A DNA stretch of 64,000 bases from Streptomyces albus subsp. chlorinus (GTDB lineage Bacteria > Actinomycetota > Actinomycetes > Streptomycetales > Streptomycetaceae), in the NCBI RefSeq assembly GCF_013302895.1, contig NZ_VJOK01000001.1:7363378-7427377 (forward strand), read 5' to 3'. This document shows positions 33,216 to 42,458 of this stretch, piece by piece. A program made the position numbers and the translations under genes. The notes under the pieces were generated by a model, which worked only from the letters and a program-made list of their open reading frames with translations, did not search any database and was not told the origin of the DNA. The number at the start of each line of letters is the position of its first letter. Within the stretch, counting starts at the first letter, position 1.

Positions 33216-34120
33216 ACGACGGACGACGGGAACCGGGGACGGGGCCGGGCCGGGCCCGGGCTCCCCAGTTGCAGCTGCGCCCGCTGTTCCTGCCGCCGCC
33301 CGGCCGGGAGTTCGGCCCCGGGAGAGGCGAGGACCCCGACGACGGCGCCATGGAACCGGAAGTGCCGGAGTACAACGTCTTCGGAGCGCACCCGGTCGAG
33401 ACGGAACGGCTCTTCTGGTACCGCTGGATCCTCGGACACCAGGTCGCGTTCGCCCTCTGGCGCGCCATGTACGAGATCATCGGGGACCGTCGCGAGCGGA
33501 TGCCGAGCCCTCCTCAGCTCGATTCGCTGACCGCCTGCGTCGACGCGTACAGCGCGATGCTGCTCTATGCGTCAACGGTGCCGCGCGCCCACTACCACAG
33601 CCACATCCGGCACCGCATGATGCTGCACCACCCGGCCTTCAGCGGAACCTGGGCGCCGGACTACCGGCCGGTCCGCCGGCTCTTCCGGGGCCGGCTGCCC
33701 TGGCAGGGCGACCCGTCCTGCCAGGCCCTGCGCGCGGCCCTGGCGCGCAACACCGAGGCCCACGAGTACATCGCGGGCCATCTCGTGGCGGACGGGCGTT
33801 CCCTGCTGCGGCAATCCGTACAGGCGGCGAACCTGACCGTGCTGCGGGACAAGGAGGAGCTGTACGACAACTTCTTCCTGACCGTGCGCCGTCCCATCAG
33901 CCGCGTCGAGTTCCTCCGCCACCTGCGCGAGCGCGCCGCCGAGGTGGGCGCGGACCTGGCGCACAACGGCCTCTACCCGAACGTCGGCGGGCACCACCAT
34001 CCGGTCGTCACCGGACCGTCCGGCGCCGTCCTGATCACCTTCGTCCCCGGCGTGCTCCGCGTCCTCGACAAGGCGACCCGGCTGGTCGCGGGGCAGCAGC
34101 TCGCAGGCGTGGGCGTATGA
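33212..34120 (+). CDS. Heme-dependent L-tyrosine 3-hydroxylase (LmbB2-like)
   Basis: The product has 302 residues. It has no flavin, pterin or P450 motif. It carries the His-rich stretch ending HHPAFSGTWAPDYRPVRRLF (about residues 139-158), which I recognise from the LmbB2/SfmD/Orf13 family, where histidine-ligated heme and peroxide hydroxylate tyrosine. An N-terminal extension of ~50 residues is Pro/Gly/Arg-rich. The GTG at 33212 overlaps the dioxygenase stop and the TGA overlaps the next ATG. It would commit tyrosine to the 4-alkyl-proline unit. Confidence 0.82.
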   Translation: MNDGRREPGTGPGRARAPQLQLRPLFLPPPGREFGPGRGEDPDDGAMEPEVPEYNVFGAHPVETERLFWYRWILGHQVAFALWRAMYEIIGDRRERMPSPPQLDSLTACVDAYSAMLLYASTVPRAHYHSHIRHRMMLHHPAFSGTWAPDYRPVRRLFRGRLPWQGDPSCQALRAALARNTEAHEYIAGHLVADGRSLLRQSVQAANLTVLRDKEELYDNFFLTVRRPISRVEFLRHLRERAAEVGADLAHNGLYPNVGGHHHPVVTGPSGAVLITFVPGVLRVLDKATRLVAGQQLAGVGV

Positions 34121-35004
34121 AGCACGGCATCGTGCTGCTCCCCGAGCACAGGTGGAAGGCGGCGGCCGAGCGCTGGCGGGCCGCGGAGCAGCTCGGGTAC
34201 GACCACGCCTGGACCTATGACCACCTGATGTGGCGTTGGCTGGCCGACCGCCCGTGGTACGGCTCGATACCGACGCTCACCGGCGCGGCCGCGGTGACCC
34301 GCGCCATCGGGCTCGGCATCCTGGTCGCCACCCCGAACTTCCGCCACCCGGTGGTACTCGCGAAAGACCTCGTGAGCGTCGACGACATCGCCGAGGGACG
34401 GCTCGTCTGCGGGCTGGGCGCCGGCGCTCCCGGGTACGACGTGAGCATCCTGGGAGGCGCGGCGCTCACCCCCCGCGCGAGGGCCGACCGGTTCGACGCG
34501 TTCGTCGAGCTGCTCGACGCCGTGCTCGTCCGGGGCGACGTGGACGAGACGTCGGCCTGGTACACCGCGTCCGGGGTGACCTTCCACCCCAGGGCCGGGG
34601 ACGGGCGGCGGCTGCCGTTCGCGGTGGCGGCGACCGGGCCGAGAGGCATGGCACTCGCCGCGCGCTTCGGACAGATCTGGATCACCTCCGGCCCGCCCGC
34701 CGACTTCGGCACGAGGCCGCTGCGCGAGGTCATGCCGGTACTGCGCAAGCAGCTGCGCGGCGTCGAAGCGGCGTGTGAGCACGAGGGACGGGACCCGGGC
34801 ACGCTGCGCAGGCTGTTCGTGGCCGACGCCTCTGCGGGCGGGATCACCGGGTCCCTGGGCGCCTACGAGGACGCCGCGGGCGAGCTGGAGGAGGCCGGCT
34901 TCACCGATCTCGTCGTGCACTGGCCCCGCCCCGAACCGCCGTACCAGGGCGACGAACAGGTCGTCGTCGACTTCGCCGAGAAACACCTGGCGGGTGAACG
35001 ATGA
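34117..35004 (+). CDS. LLM-class F420-dependent reductase (LmbY-like)
   Basis: The product is 295 residues, a luciferase-like TIM barrel: YDHAWTYDHLMWRWLADRPW, LGAGAPGYDVSILGG and ATGPRGMALAARFGQIWIT. This type uses reduced coenzyme F420, common in actinomycetes. In the lincomycin pathway LmbY reduces the dihydropyrrole ring in the last step toward 4-propylproline; PBD clusters carry a homologue. The ATG overlaps the hydroxylase stop (ATGA) and its TGA overlaps the PhzF-like ATG, so all four genes are translationally linked. Confidence 0.88.
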   Translation: MKHGIVLLPEHRWKAAAERWRAAEQLGYDHAWTYDHLMWRWLADRPWYGSIPTLTGAAAVTRAIGLGILVATPNFRHPVVLAKDLVSVDDIAEGRLVCGLGAGAPGYDVSILGGAALTPRARADRFDAFVELLDAVLVRGDVDETSAWYTASGVTFHPRAGDGRRLPFAVAATGPRGMALAARFGQIWITSGPPADFGTRPLREVMPVLRKQLRGVEAACEHEGRDPGTLRRLFVADASAGGITGSLGAYEDAAGELEEAGFTDLVVHWPRPEPPYQGDEQVVVDFAEKHLAGER

Positions 35005-35834
35005 ACATGACGAGGGTGGACATGTTCGGGGTGGCCCCCGGCCGCGGCAGCGCGCTCGACGTACTCGTCCCCGCAGGCCCCTGCACCAAGGACGCGGTCG
35101 AAAGCGCCGCCGCCCACGCGCGCACCACCGACGACACGGTCGAGAGCGCGCTGGTCAGCGAGTGCTCCCGGCAGCGGCGGACCTTCGCGTCGCGGATCTT
35201 CAACACCGGCGGGGAGACGCCGTTCGGCACGCACTCGCTGGCCGGTGTCGCCGCCCTTCTGGTCAGGAAGGGGCACCTCGGCCCAGGGGAGGTCGGCCGC
35301 AGGACCGACGCCGGATACCAGTGGCTGCGAACCGACGGGCAGGAGGTGGAGGTGCCGTTCAGCGGCCCGGTCGTTGACCACGAGATCCCCGCCGACCCCG
35401 CACTGTTCGGCTCCTACGACGGCACGCCACGGGCGGGCGGCATCGGCAGGGCGTTCACGCTCCTGCGCGTCTTCGAGGACCCGCGGTCGCTGCCGGCGCC
35501 GGACGCCGCGCGCATGGCGGACCTGGGCCTCACCGATCTCACGCTCTTCCGCTGGGACCCGGACCGCAAAGAGGTCCTCGCCCGTGTCTTCGCCCCCGGT
35601 TTCGGCCTTGCCGAGGACCCCGGCTGCCTCCCGGCGGCCTCCGCGCTGGGCGTCACCGCACTGGGCCTGGCAGCCCCCGGCGACCGGGAGGAGCCGGTGA
35701 CGGTCCGCCAGGTGACGCGGAGGGGCACCGAGTCGGTGCTGCGCTGCACCGGCTCACTGCGCGACGGCACGGCCGAGGTGCGGGTCACGGCGCGGGTGTG
35801 GGCCGACGGCGACCGGAAGGCGAGGACGGAATGA
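35001..35834 (+). CDS. PhzF-like isomerase (LmbX-like)
   Basis: The product has 277 residues of the diaminopimelate-epimerase/PhzF fold. FNTGGETPFGTHSLAGVAAL is the N-half signature, with the catalytic acid in G-G-E. VFAPGFGLAEDPGCLPAAS is the C-half counterpart. LmbX catalyses double-bond isomerisation of the side chain/ring intermediate before the F420 reduction. Together with its three coupled neighbours it completes the proline branch. Its stop overlaps an ATG at 35831 that opens the next, broken gene. Confidence 0.88.
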   Translation: MNMTRVDMFGVAPGRGSALDVLVPAGPCTKDAVESAAAHARTTDDTVESALVSECSRQRRTFASRIFNTGGETPFGTHSLAGVAALLVRKGHLGPGEVGRRTDAGYQWLRTDGQEVEVPFSGPVVDHEIPADPALFGSYDGTPRAGGIGRAFTLLRVFEDPRSLPAPDAARMADLGLTDLTLFRWDPDRKEVLARVFAPGFGLAEDPGCLPAASALGVTALGLAAPGDREEPVTVRQVTRRGTESVLRCTGSLRDGTAEVRVTARVWADGDRKARTE

Positions 35835-36232
35835 CGACACACCCCGGGTCCGGGACGACCACGCCGCTCCCGGACAGAGGCTTGCTGGACGAGGCCGGAC
35901 ACCGTGACGGATCCCGCGGACCTACGTCAACGACGCCCTCGGCCTGATGCCCCGACTCGCCCGGGAGTGCAGCCCGCTGAGAGTGCGCGCTCCGCAGTGC
36001 GCCGGGGTCCTGCTCGCGGCCGGTGAGTACGAGACGGCGACGTACCGGCGTCGGCAGAACCCGTACGCGGCCCCGCCTCCCGGCGCTCGGCGTCCCGGCG
36101 ACCACGTGGACGGTGCCCGACCGGGGCCACTTCGACCTGCCGTTGGACCTGGCCGACCCGGCGACACCGTTCGGCCGCGTCAGCCCGGGGCAGCTGGACC
36201 CGGCGGAACCCCACTTCGAGAAGAAACGGTGA
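35831..36232 (+). pseudogene. Remnant of a kynurenine-formamidase-like alpha/beta hydrolase
   Basis: An ATGA overlap with the PhzF-like gene starts MTTHPGSGTTTPL and DEAGHRDG, then the frame changes. YVNDALGLMPRLARECSPL and GVLLAAGEYETATYRRRQN follow, and after another shift VPDRGHFDLPLDLADPATPF ends near 36232. This order (SP....P...L..GE.E...F.RQ, then HFDLP) is the C-terminal third of arylformamidase-type hydrolases, including the catalytic His. The catalytic Ser region and about 150 central residues are gone. Formamidase makes kynurenine from N-formylkynurenine on the way to the PBD anthranilate unit. Confidence 0.65.
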
Positions 36233-36241
36233 CACCACGCG

Positions 36242-38068
36242 ATGACAGACCCAGCCACCGTCACACCGCTCCGGGCCGCGGGAAGGGACACCGCCGCCGG
36301 CACGGCCGAGGCCCCGCCCACCGAGACGATCACCGACGCCTTCGAGCGGACAGCGCGGGAGCACGCCGCACGCGAGGCGCTCTCCGACGGCGAAACGACG
36401 CTCACGTACGCCGAACTCGACGCCCTCGGCAACCAGATCGCGCGTGTGCTGCACGGGCGCGGACTCGCCCCGGGTGAGATCGTCGGGGCGCACTTCGACC
36501 GCGGTCTCGCGACATATCAGGTCTTCCTCGGGGCCCTCAAGGCGGGTCTCGTGGTGTTCCCCCTCAACCCCCGCCACCCCGCCGACCACAAGTCGCGGAT
36601 GTGCCGGATCGCCGGGCCGTCCCTGACCGTGACGGGCACGACGGCGGCCGACGGCATCCCCGCCGGGACCCGCCTGCCGCTTGCCGACCTGCTCTCCGCC
36701 GCCGCCACGGCGTCCAGCGAGCCCGTACGGTGCGGGACGACCGCGGACGCCCCCGCTTTCGTGCTCTTCTCCTCGGGCTCCACGGGCGAGCCCAAGGGTG
36801 TTCTCCTCGCCCATCGGGGCATCGCGCAGCTCTCCGGGCAGCTCGCCGGCTTCACGCCCGGACCCGAGGACCGGTTCCTGCAACTGGCGCAGCCGACCTT
36901 CGCCGCGTCGACCACCGACACCTGGAGCTGCCTGCTGAGAGGCGGCCGGCTCACCGTCGCCCCGCAGGACATGCCCCCGCTCGGTGACCTCGCGCGACTG
37001 GTGGCACACGAACGGATATCGGTGCTCCACCTGCCCGTTGACCTGTTCAACCTGCTCGTCGAGCACCACCCGGAGGCCGTCGCCCGGGTCCGTCGGGTGC
37101 TCGTCAGCGGCGACTTCCCCTCCGCCCGGCACATCGGGCGCGCGCTCGACGTCATGGACGGCGGCGACCTGTTCAACGCCTTCGGGTGCACGGAGAACTC
37201 CACGCTGACCGCCGTGCACAGGGTCATCCCGGAGGACCTGTCCACCGCCGAGATCCCGATCGGCCGCCCCCTGCCGGGCGTCGAGATGACGGTGCGGACG
37301 GAGACGCTCGAGGAGTGTCCCCCTGGTGAGATCGGCGAGCTGTGCATCGCGGGCCACGGCCTCGCGCTGGGGTATCACGGCGACCCCGGGCTCACGGAGC
37401 GGAAGTTCGTCCGGCACGAGGGCCGGCGCCTGCTGCGCACCGGAGACCTGGCCAAGCTGACCGGGGACGGCGAGATCGTGCTGGCCGGCCGCACGGACCA
37501 GATGGTGAAGGTCCGCGGCTTCCGCGTCGAACCGCGGCACGTCGAGATGGCCGCCGAGACGGTGCCCGGTGTCGAGCGCGCCGTCGTGCTGGCCGTGCCC
37601 AGCGACGGGGCCGCGGACCGGCTCGCGCTGTGGTGCGTGCCCGAACCCGGCCACGAACTCGCGGAGGGAGAGCTGCTCACGGACCTGCGCGAGCGCCTGC
37701 CCGACTACATGGTCCCGTCCGCCGTGCTCGTCCTCGACGCCTTCCCCCTCAACGCCAACGGCAAGATCGACCGCAGGCAGCTCTCGTCGCGGCTCGCGGT
37801 CCGCGGCAGCGGCAGAAGCCGGGGCGATACGAGGCGGGACCGGCTCACCGACGTCGTGACCTCCACGCTGGCCGATGTGCGCGACGGCGAGGAGATCGGC
37901 CCGGACGACGGCCTGCTGGAGAGCGGGGTCACCTCGCTGCACCTGATCGACCTCGGCGCCCGCCTGGAGGACGTGGTGGGAGTCGCCCTGGCGCCCGACG
38001 AGATCGCCGCGGCCGGCACCGCGCGCGGTGTCGCCGGCCTGATCCGCACCAAGCGAGGCCGGGACTGA
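36242..38068 (+). CDS. NRPS loading module A-T, predicted anthranilate-type substrate
   Basis: The product has 608 residues: an adenylation domain (~30-520) and a carrier domain (~530-608). Motifs are FVLFSSGSTGEPKGV (A3), RTGDL (A8) and NANGKID with Lys508 (A10). The carrier Ser565 lies in ESGVTSLHLI. At core A4 the sequence is FAASTTDTW: the Asp that binds the alpha-amino group of amino acids is Ala221. This is typical for domains activating anthranilate or other aryl acids, as in the first PBD NRPS (SibE/TomA type). There is no condensation domain, so it is a starter module. ATG 36242; the next gene begins one base after its stop. Confidence 0.88.
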   Translation: MTDPATVTPLRAAGRDTAAGTAEAPPTETITDAFERTAREHAAREALSDGETTLTYAELDALGNQIARVLHGRGLAPGEIVGAHFDRGLATYQVFLGALKAGLVVFPLNPRHPADHKSRMCRIAGPSLTVTGTTAADGIPAGTRLPLADLLSAAATASSEPVRCGTTADAPAFVLFSSGSTGEPKGVLLAHRGIAQLSGQLAGFTPGPEDRFLQLAQPTFAASTTDTWSCLLRGGRLTVAPQDMPPLGDLARLVAHERISVLHLPVDLFNLLVEHHPEAVARVRRVLVSGDFPSARHIGRALDVMDGGDLFNAFGCTENSTLTAVHRVIPEDLSTAEIPIGRPLPGVEMTVRTETLEECPPGEIGELCIAGHGLALGYHGDPGLTERKFVRHEGRRLLRTGDLAKLTGDGEIVLAGRTDQMVKVRGFRVEPRHVEMAAETVPGVERAVVLAVPSDGAADRLALWCVPEPGHELAEGELLTDLRERLPDYMVPSAVLVLDAFPLNANGKIDRRQLSSRLAVRGSGRSRGDTRRDRLTDVVTSTLADVRDGEEIGPDDGLLESGVTSLHLIDLGARLEDVVGVALAPDEIAAAGTARGVAGLIRTKRGRD

Positions 38069-38069
38069 G

Positions 38070-41000
38070 ATGACCTCTCCGAGCAACCGACCGGCCCCCG
38101 ACGCGGTGCGTTTCCCCGCGTCACCGGCCCAGCCCGGCATGTGGTTCGCGAGCGTCTACGGCGCGGACTCCACGGCGTACAACCAGCCCCTGCTGCTGCC
38201 GCTGCGGGTGACGCTGGACCACGCCGTCCTCGTCGAGGCGCTGCGAGCCGTACACCGGGCACACTCCGCGCTGCGCACCACGTTCGAGATGGACGCCGAC
38301 GGCGAGCTGAGCCAGATCGTGCACCATGAGCTGGAACCGATCACCGACGAGCGCGACCACGCGGGGCCCGACCCCGACGGCTGGGTGGCCGAACAGGTGG
38401 CGGAGGTCGCGGGGATCCGGTTCGACCTGCTCGCCGGGCCCCTCGTGCACGTGCGGCACCTCCGCCTTCCAGCGCAGGGCCGGAGCGTGCTGGTCTTCAA
38501 CATCCACCACACCGTCTTCGACGGCATGTCCTTCAAGCCCTACCTCAGCCGGCTGGAGGCGGCCTACACCGCGCTGGCGGCGGGCCGTGAACCGGATGTG
38601 CGGGCACGGCGCCAGGCCGTCGAGTCCTACGCGCGCTGGACCGAGCGGTGGAGGCGGGCCGAGGCGCCGGACCACTGGCGGAACAGGCTGGCCGACGCGC
38701 CGGCCCCGCCGAGGATCGGCCTGCCGGGCGAGGGCCCCGCCCGCCACCTCACCCGAACCCTTGTCCTGGACGAGGGGCTGTCCGCCCGGGTGGCCGAGTT
38801 CTGCCGCGCCGAGGCGATCACCACCAGCATGTTCTTCGTCGCCCTCGGCTTCGTGCTGCTGCACCGGCAGACCCGCCAGGACGACCTCCTCCTCGGCATC
38901 CCGGTCACCGTGCGGGACACCGGGGACGCGGAGGTCCTCGGGCACCTCACCAACACCGTCGTGCTCCGGCACCGGCTGACGGCCGGTGCGAGCGCGCGGG
39001 ACGTGCTCCGTGCGGTGAAGCGCGACATCCTCGAAGCGCTCCGGCACCGGCACACCCCGCTGGAGGCGGTGGTGGGCGAACTCCGGGCGTCCGGCGCCGA
39101 CCTCGGCGGCGCCGGCGATCTCTTCAACGCCATGATCACCGTGATGCCGTCCGGCTCCCGCCGGCTGGACCTGCGCGAGTGGGGAGCGGACACATGGGAG
39201 CACGTGCCGGGAGGAGCGAAGTACGACCTGGCGCTCCTGGTGGACGAGACCCCGGATCACTACACGCTGGTCGTCGAGCACACCACGGCGGCGGACGACG
39301 GCGAGAGCTTCACCGGCTGTCTGGCCCAGCGCCTGAGGACGCTGGCCGAGAGCGTGCTGGACGCACCGGACACCCGGGTCCACGACCTGCGCTGGACCAG
39401 TGACGAGGAGGAGCGGGCGATCGCCGGGTTCTGCGCCCGCCGGGCCGATGCGCCGCAGCTGGGCACCGAGCTGACGGCGGACCGGTTCACCGCGAGCGCC
39501 CAGGCGACACCCGCCGACCCGGCGGTCGTGGCGGACGGCGTGACGACGGACTACGCCGAGCTGGCACGCCGGGCCGATGCGGTGGCCACGGGCCTCGCGG
39601 ACCGGGGAGTCCGCGCCGGCGCGCCCGTCGCCGTGCTGATGCTTCCCGGTACCGACCTCGTGGTGACGATCCTGGGCATCCTCCGGGCCGGCGGCAGCTA
39701 CGTCGTGCTCGACGCCGGCCATCCACCGGAGCGGCTGGGCTTCATCCTGCGCGACTGCGGCGCGCGGATCCTGGTGCGCGCGGCCGGGACCACTGCGGCG
39801 GATGTCGAGCTGCCCGAGGGCCTCGAAGCCGTCGACCTGTCCCGGATCTCCCGCGCCGGGGCACCGCCCGAGCGGGAGCGGAAGACGCCGCGGGACACGG
39901 CGTACGTCGTCTACACCTCCGGCTCGACGGGCCGGCCCAAGGGCGTCGGGCTGCCGGAGACCACATTGGCCAACCTGGTCCGCAACCAGCACATCCTCTC
40001 GTCCGGGCGCCGGATGAACACCCTCCAGTACATGCCGCCGGCGTTCGACGTGTTCACCCTGGAGGTCTTCGGGACCCTGTGCGGCGGAGGCACCCTCGTC
40101 ATACCGCCGGCCGACGCCCGCACCGACTTCGCGCAGCTGGCCGCGTTCATGGCCGGGCAGCGGATCGAGCGTGCGTACTTCCCCTACGTCGCGCTCCGCG
40201 AACTCGCCGCCGCCGTACGGTTGTCCGGGGCGGTCCTGCCGGACCTGCGCGAGGTGTACGTCACGGGCGAGCGACTGGTGATCACCGACGACCTGCGCGA
40301 GATGTTCCGGCGCAACCCCGAGGCCCGGCTGATCAACGCCTACGGCCCGTCCGAGGCGCACCTGTGCAGCGAGGACCGACTCCCGGCGGACCCCGGCACA
40401 TGGCCGGCGCTCCCGTCGATCGGCCGCGTGGTCGCCGGTGTCGACGCGTATGTGCTGAGCGACACCGAAGCGGCGCAGCGCGCGCCGTTCGGAGTCGAGG
40501 GGGAGCTGTGCGTCGCGGGACCGGTCGTCTCGCCCGGATACATCGGCCTGCCGGAGAGGACGAGCCGGGCCATGGTGTCCGATCCGTTCGTGCCGGGGCA
40601 GCTGATGTACCGCACCGGGGACATCGTCGTGCTGGCGGCCGACGGGCGGCTGCACTACCGCGGACGGGAGGACGACCAGGTCAAGATCCGCGGGTACCGG
40701 GTCGAGCCGGGTGAGGTCGAGGCCGCACTGGAGCGGGAGCTGGAGGTGGAGGCGGCGGCGGTGATCGTCGTGCCCGCGGGCGGTGACCGTGTCCTGCACG
40801 CCTTCGTGCGGAGCGGCGCTCCGCTCCCGCCGGACTGGCGGGCCCTCCTCGGCGCCCACCTGCCCGGCTACATGATTCCCCGGACGGTCACGCGCATCGA
40901 CACCTTTCCGCTGACACCGAACGGGAAGACCGACCGACGGGCGCTGGAGGCGCTGCTGAAGACCGACGCCCGGCCCGACCCCGCCGACGAGGACGGGGAC

Positions 41001-42458
41001 GGGCCCGGCGCGGACTGGACCGACGCCGAGCGGGCGATGGCCGAGGTGTGGACGCAGGTGTTCGGGCACCGGCCCGCCACACCGGATGCCGACTTCTTCG
41101 AGGAGGGCGGGCACTCCCTGCTCGCCGTCCAGTTGCACCGGCTGACCAAGGAGCGGCTGGGCAGCGACGTCGCCCTGTCGGCGCTCCTGAGCACGCCCAC
41201 AGTGCGCGGCATGGCGCGGAGCCTCGGCGGCGACCGGGCCGGCACACTGCCGGACCTGCGCCACGAGGCCCGGTTGCGGGATCTCGCGGTCGGGGAGCGC
41301 AGCGCGCCGGCGGACGGCACCGTCCTGCTCACCGGCGCCACCGGATTCCTCGGCAGCCACCTCCTCGACGAACTCCAGCGCACCGGCCGCCGTGTGGCCT
41401 GTCTGCTCCGCGCCGGCAGTGTGGAGGAGGGGCGGGGGCGGCTGCGCGCGGCGTTGCGGAAGTTCGCACTCGACACCTCCAGGATCGACGAGGCCGAGAT
41501 CTGGCCCGGCGATCTCACCAGGCCCCGCCTCGGCCTGGGGGAGGAGTACGAGGCGCGGGTACGCGGAGTGAGCGAGGTCTACCACGCCGCCGCCCACATC
41601 AACTTCGTCGTCCCGTACCACACCGTGAAGCACACGAATGTCGACGGCATGCGGCGGCTCCTCGAATTCTGCGGAATCAACCGCACACCGCTGCGTGTGA
41701 TCTCGACCCTCGGTGTCTTCCCGCCGGACTCCACGGCCGGCCCGGTCGGGGAGCGTGCGGTGCCGGGCGACCCCGCCTCGCTGGGCATCGGGTACCTGCA
41801 GAGCAAGTGGGTCGCCGAGCATGTGGCGCTGCGGGCACGGGAGTTCGGCCTGCCTGTCACGGTGCACCGGGTCGGCCGCATCGGCGGACACAGCCGCACC
41901 GGAGCCTGCCGGCACGACGACTTCTTCTGGCTCCAGCTGAAAGGCTTCGCGGCGCTCGGCCGCTACCCGGAGGACATCACCGGGACGCCGGCCGTCGACC
42001 TGCTCCCCGTGGACTACGTGGCGAGGGCGATCGTCCGGCTCTCCGGGACCGGGACGGACAACGAGAACTGGCACCTGTTCCACCCGCGCGGACTCACCTG
42101 GTGCGAGATCCTCCAGACCATCCGCGCGGAGGGATACCCGGTGCGCCCGACCTCGCACGACACGTGGATGACCGCGTTGGAAAGCCAGGTCGAGTCCGGC
42201 GACCAGCAGCAGGGGCTCGGTCCCCTGGTGCCCCTCATGCGGGAAGGCGCGATGCGCCTCGGAAACATCTCGTTCGACAACGAGAGGACCGAACGCGCCC
42301 TCGCCGGCCTGGGATGTCCCCTCCCGGCGGCGGACACGCGTTGGCTCCGGCGGATGTTCGCGTACTTCCGTGCGGCCGGTGCCGTCGGCGCGGCCCCGGG
42401 GGCTGGCGGGCCCCTGCCTCACGTACGGCGCCTGAGCCGGGCGGGCACTCGGTGGTGA
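38070..42458 (+). CDS. NRPS C-A-T-reductase, predicted alkylproline incorporation and reductive release
   Basis: The product has 1462 residues. The condensation domain (1-430) has HHTVFDG at 146-152. The adenylation domain (~470-960) has VVYTSGSTGRPKGV and keeps Asp in PAFDVFTLEVF, so it takes an alpha-amino/imino acid. Carrier Ser1016 lies in EGGHSLLAV. The reductase domain (~1080-1462) has the NADPH loop TGATGFLG (1088-1095) and catalytic Y1242-x-x-x-K1246 in GYLQSKWVAE. This is the SibD/TomB architecture. It condenses the anthranilate with the proline unit, and reduction to the aldehyde lets the aryl amine close the diazepine imine. No frameshift is visible. Confidence 0.93.
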   Translation: MTSPSNRPAPDAVRFPASPAQPGMWFASVYGADSTAYNQPLLLPLRVTLDHAVLVEALRAVHRAHSALRTTFEMDADGELSQIVHHELEPITDERDHAGPDPDGWVAEQVAEVAGIRFDLLAGPLVHVRHLRLPAQGRSVLVFNIHHTVFDGMSFKPYLSRLEAAYTALAAGREPDVRARRQAVESYARWTERWRRAEAPDHWRNRLADAPAPPRIGLPGEGPARHLTRTLVLDEGLSARVAEFCRAEAITTSMFFVALGFVLLHRQTRQDDLLLGIPVTVRDTGDAEVLGHLTNTVVLRHRLTAGASARDVLRAVKRDILEALRHRHTPLEAVVGELRASGADLGGAGDLFNAMITVMPSGSRRLDLREWGADTWEHVPGGAKYDLALLVDETPDHYTLVVEHTTAADDGESFTGCLAQRLRTLAESVLDAPDTRVHDLRWTSDEEERAIAGFCARRADAPQLGTELTADRFTASAQATPADPAVVADGVTTDYAELARRADAVATGLADRGVRAGAPVAVLMLPGTDLVVTILGILRAGGSYVVLDAGHPPERLGFILRDCGARILVRAAGTTAADVELPEGLEAVDLSRISRAGAPPERERKTPRDTAYVVYTSGSTGRPKGVGLPETTLANLVRNQHILSSGRRMNTLQYMPPAFDVFTLEVFGTLCGGGTLVIPPADARTDFAQLAAFMAGQRIERAYFPYVALRELAAAVRLSGAVLPDLREVYVTGERLVITDDLREMFRRNPEARLINAYGPSEAHLCSEDRLPADPGTWPALPSIGRVVAGVDAYVLSDTEAAQRAPFGVEGELCVAGPVVSPGYIGLPERTSRAMVSDPFVPGQLMYRTGDIVVLAADGRLHYRGREDDQVKIRGYRVEPGEVEAALERELEVEAAAVIVVPAGGDRVLHAFVRSGAPLPPDWRALLGAHLPGYMIPRTVTRIDTFPLTPNGKTDRRALEALLKTDARPDPADEDGDGPGADWTDAERAMAEVWTQVFGHRPATPDADFFEEGGHSLLAVQLHRLTKERLGSDVALSALLSTPTVRGMARSLGGDRAGTLPDLRHEARLRDLAVGERSAPADGTVLLTGATGFLGSHLLDELQRTGRRVACLLRAGSVEEGRGRLRAALRKFALDTSRIDEAEIWPGDLTRPRLGLGEEYEARVRGVSEVYHAAAHINFVVPYHTVKHTNVDGMRRLLEFCGINRTPLRVISTLGVFPPDSTAGPVGERAVPGDPASLGIGYLQSKWVAEHVALRAREFGLPVTVHRVGRIGGHSRTGACRHDDFFWLQLKGFAALGRYPEDITGTPAVDLLPVDYVARAIVRLSGTGTDNENWHLFHPRGLTWCEILQTIRAEGYPVRPTSHDTWMTALESQVESGDQQQGLGPLVPLMREGAMRLGNISFDNERTERALAGLGCPLPAADTRWLRRMFAYFRAAGAVGAAPGAGGPLPHVRRLSRAGTRW

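Noticed and set aside
35927..38140. 737-codon minus-strand frame opposite the first NRPS
   Set aside because: Antisense shadow of the A-T gene with low-complexity translation and no ribosome site.
38121..42422. 1433-codon open frame on the minus strand opposite the second NRPS
   Set aside because: It mirrors a clearly coding NRPS with ordered C, A, T and reductase motifs. High third-position GC often keeps the antisense frame open, and its translation has no domain.
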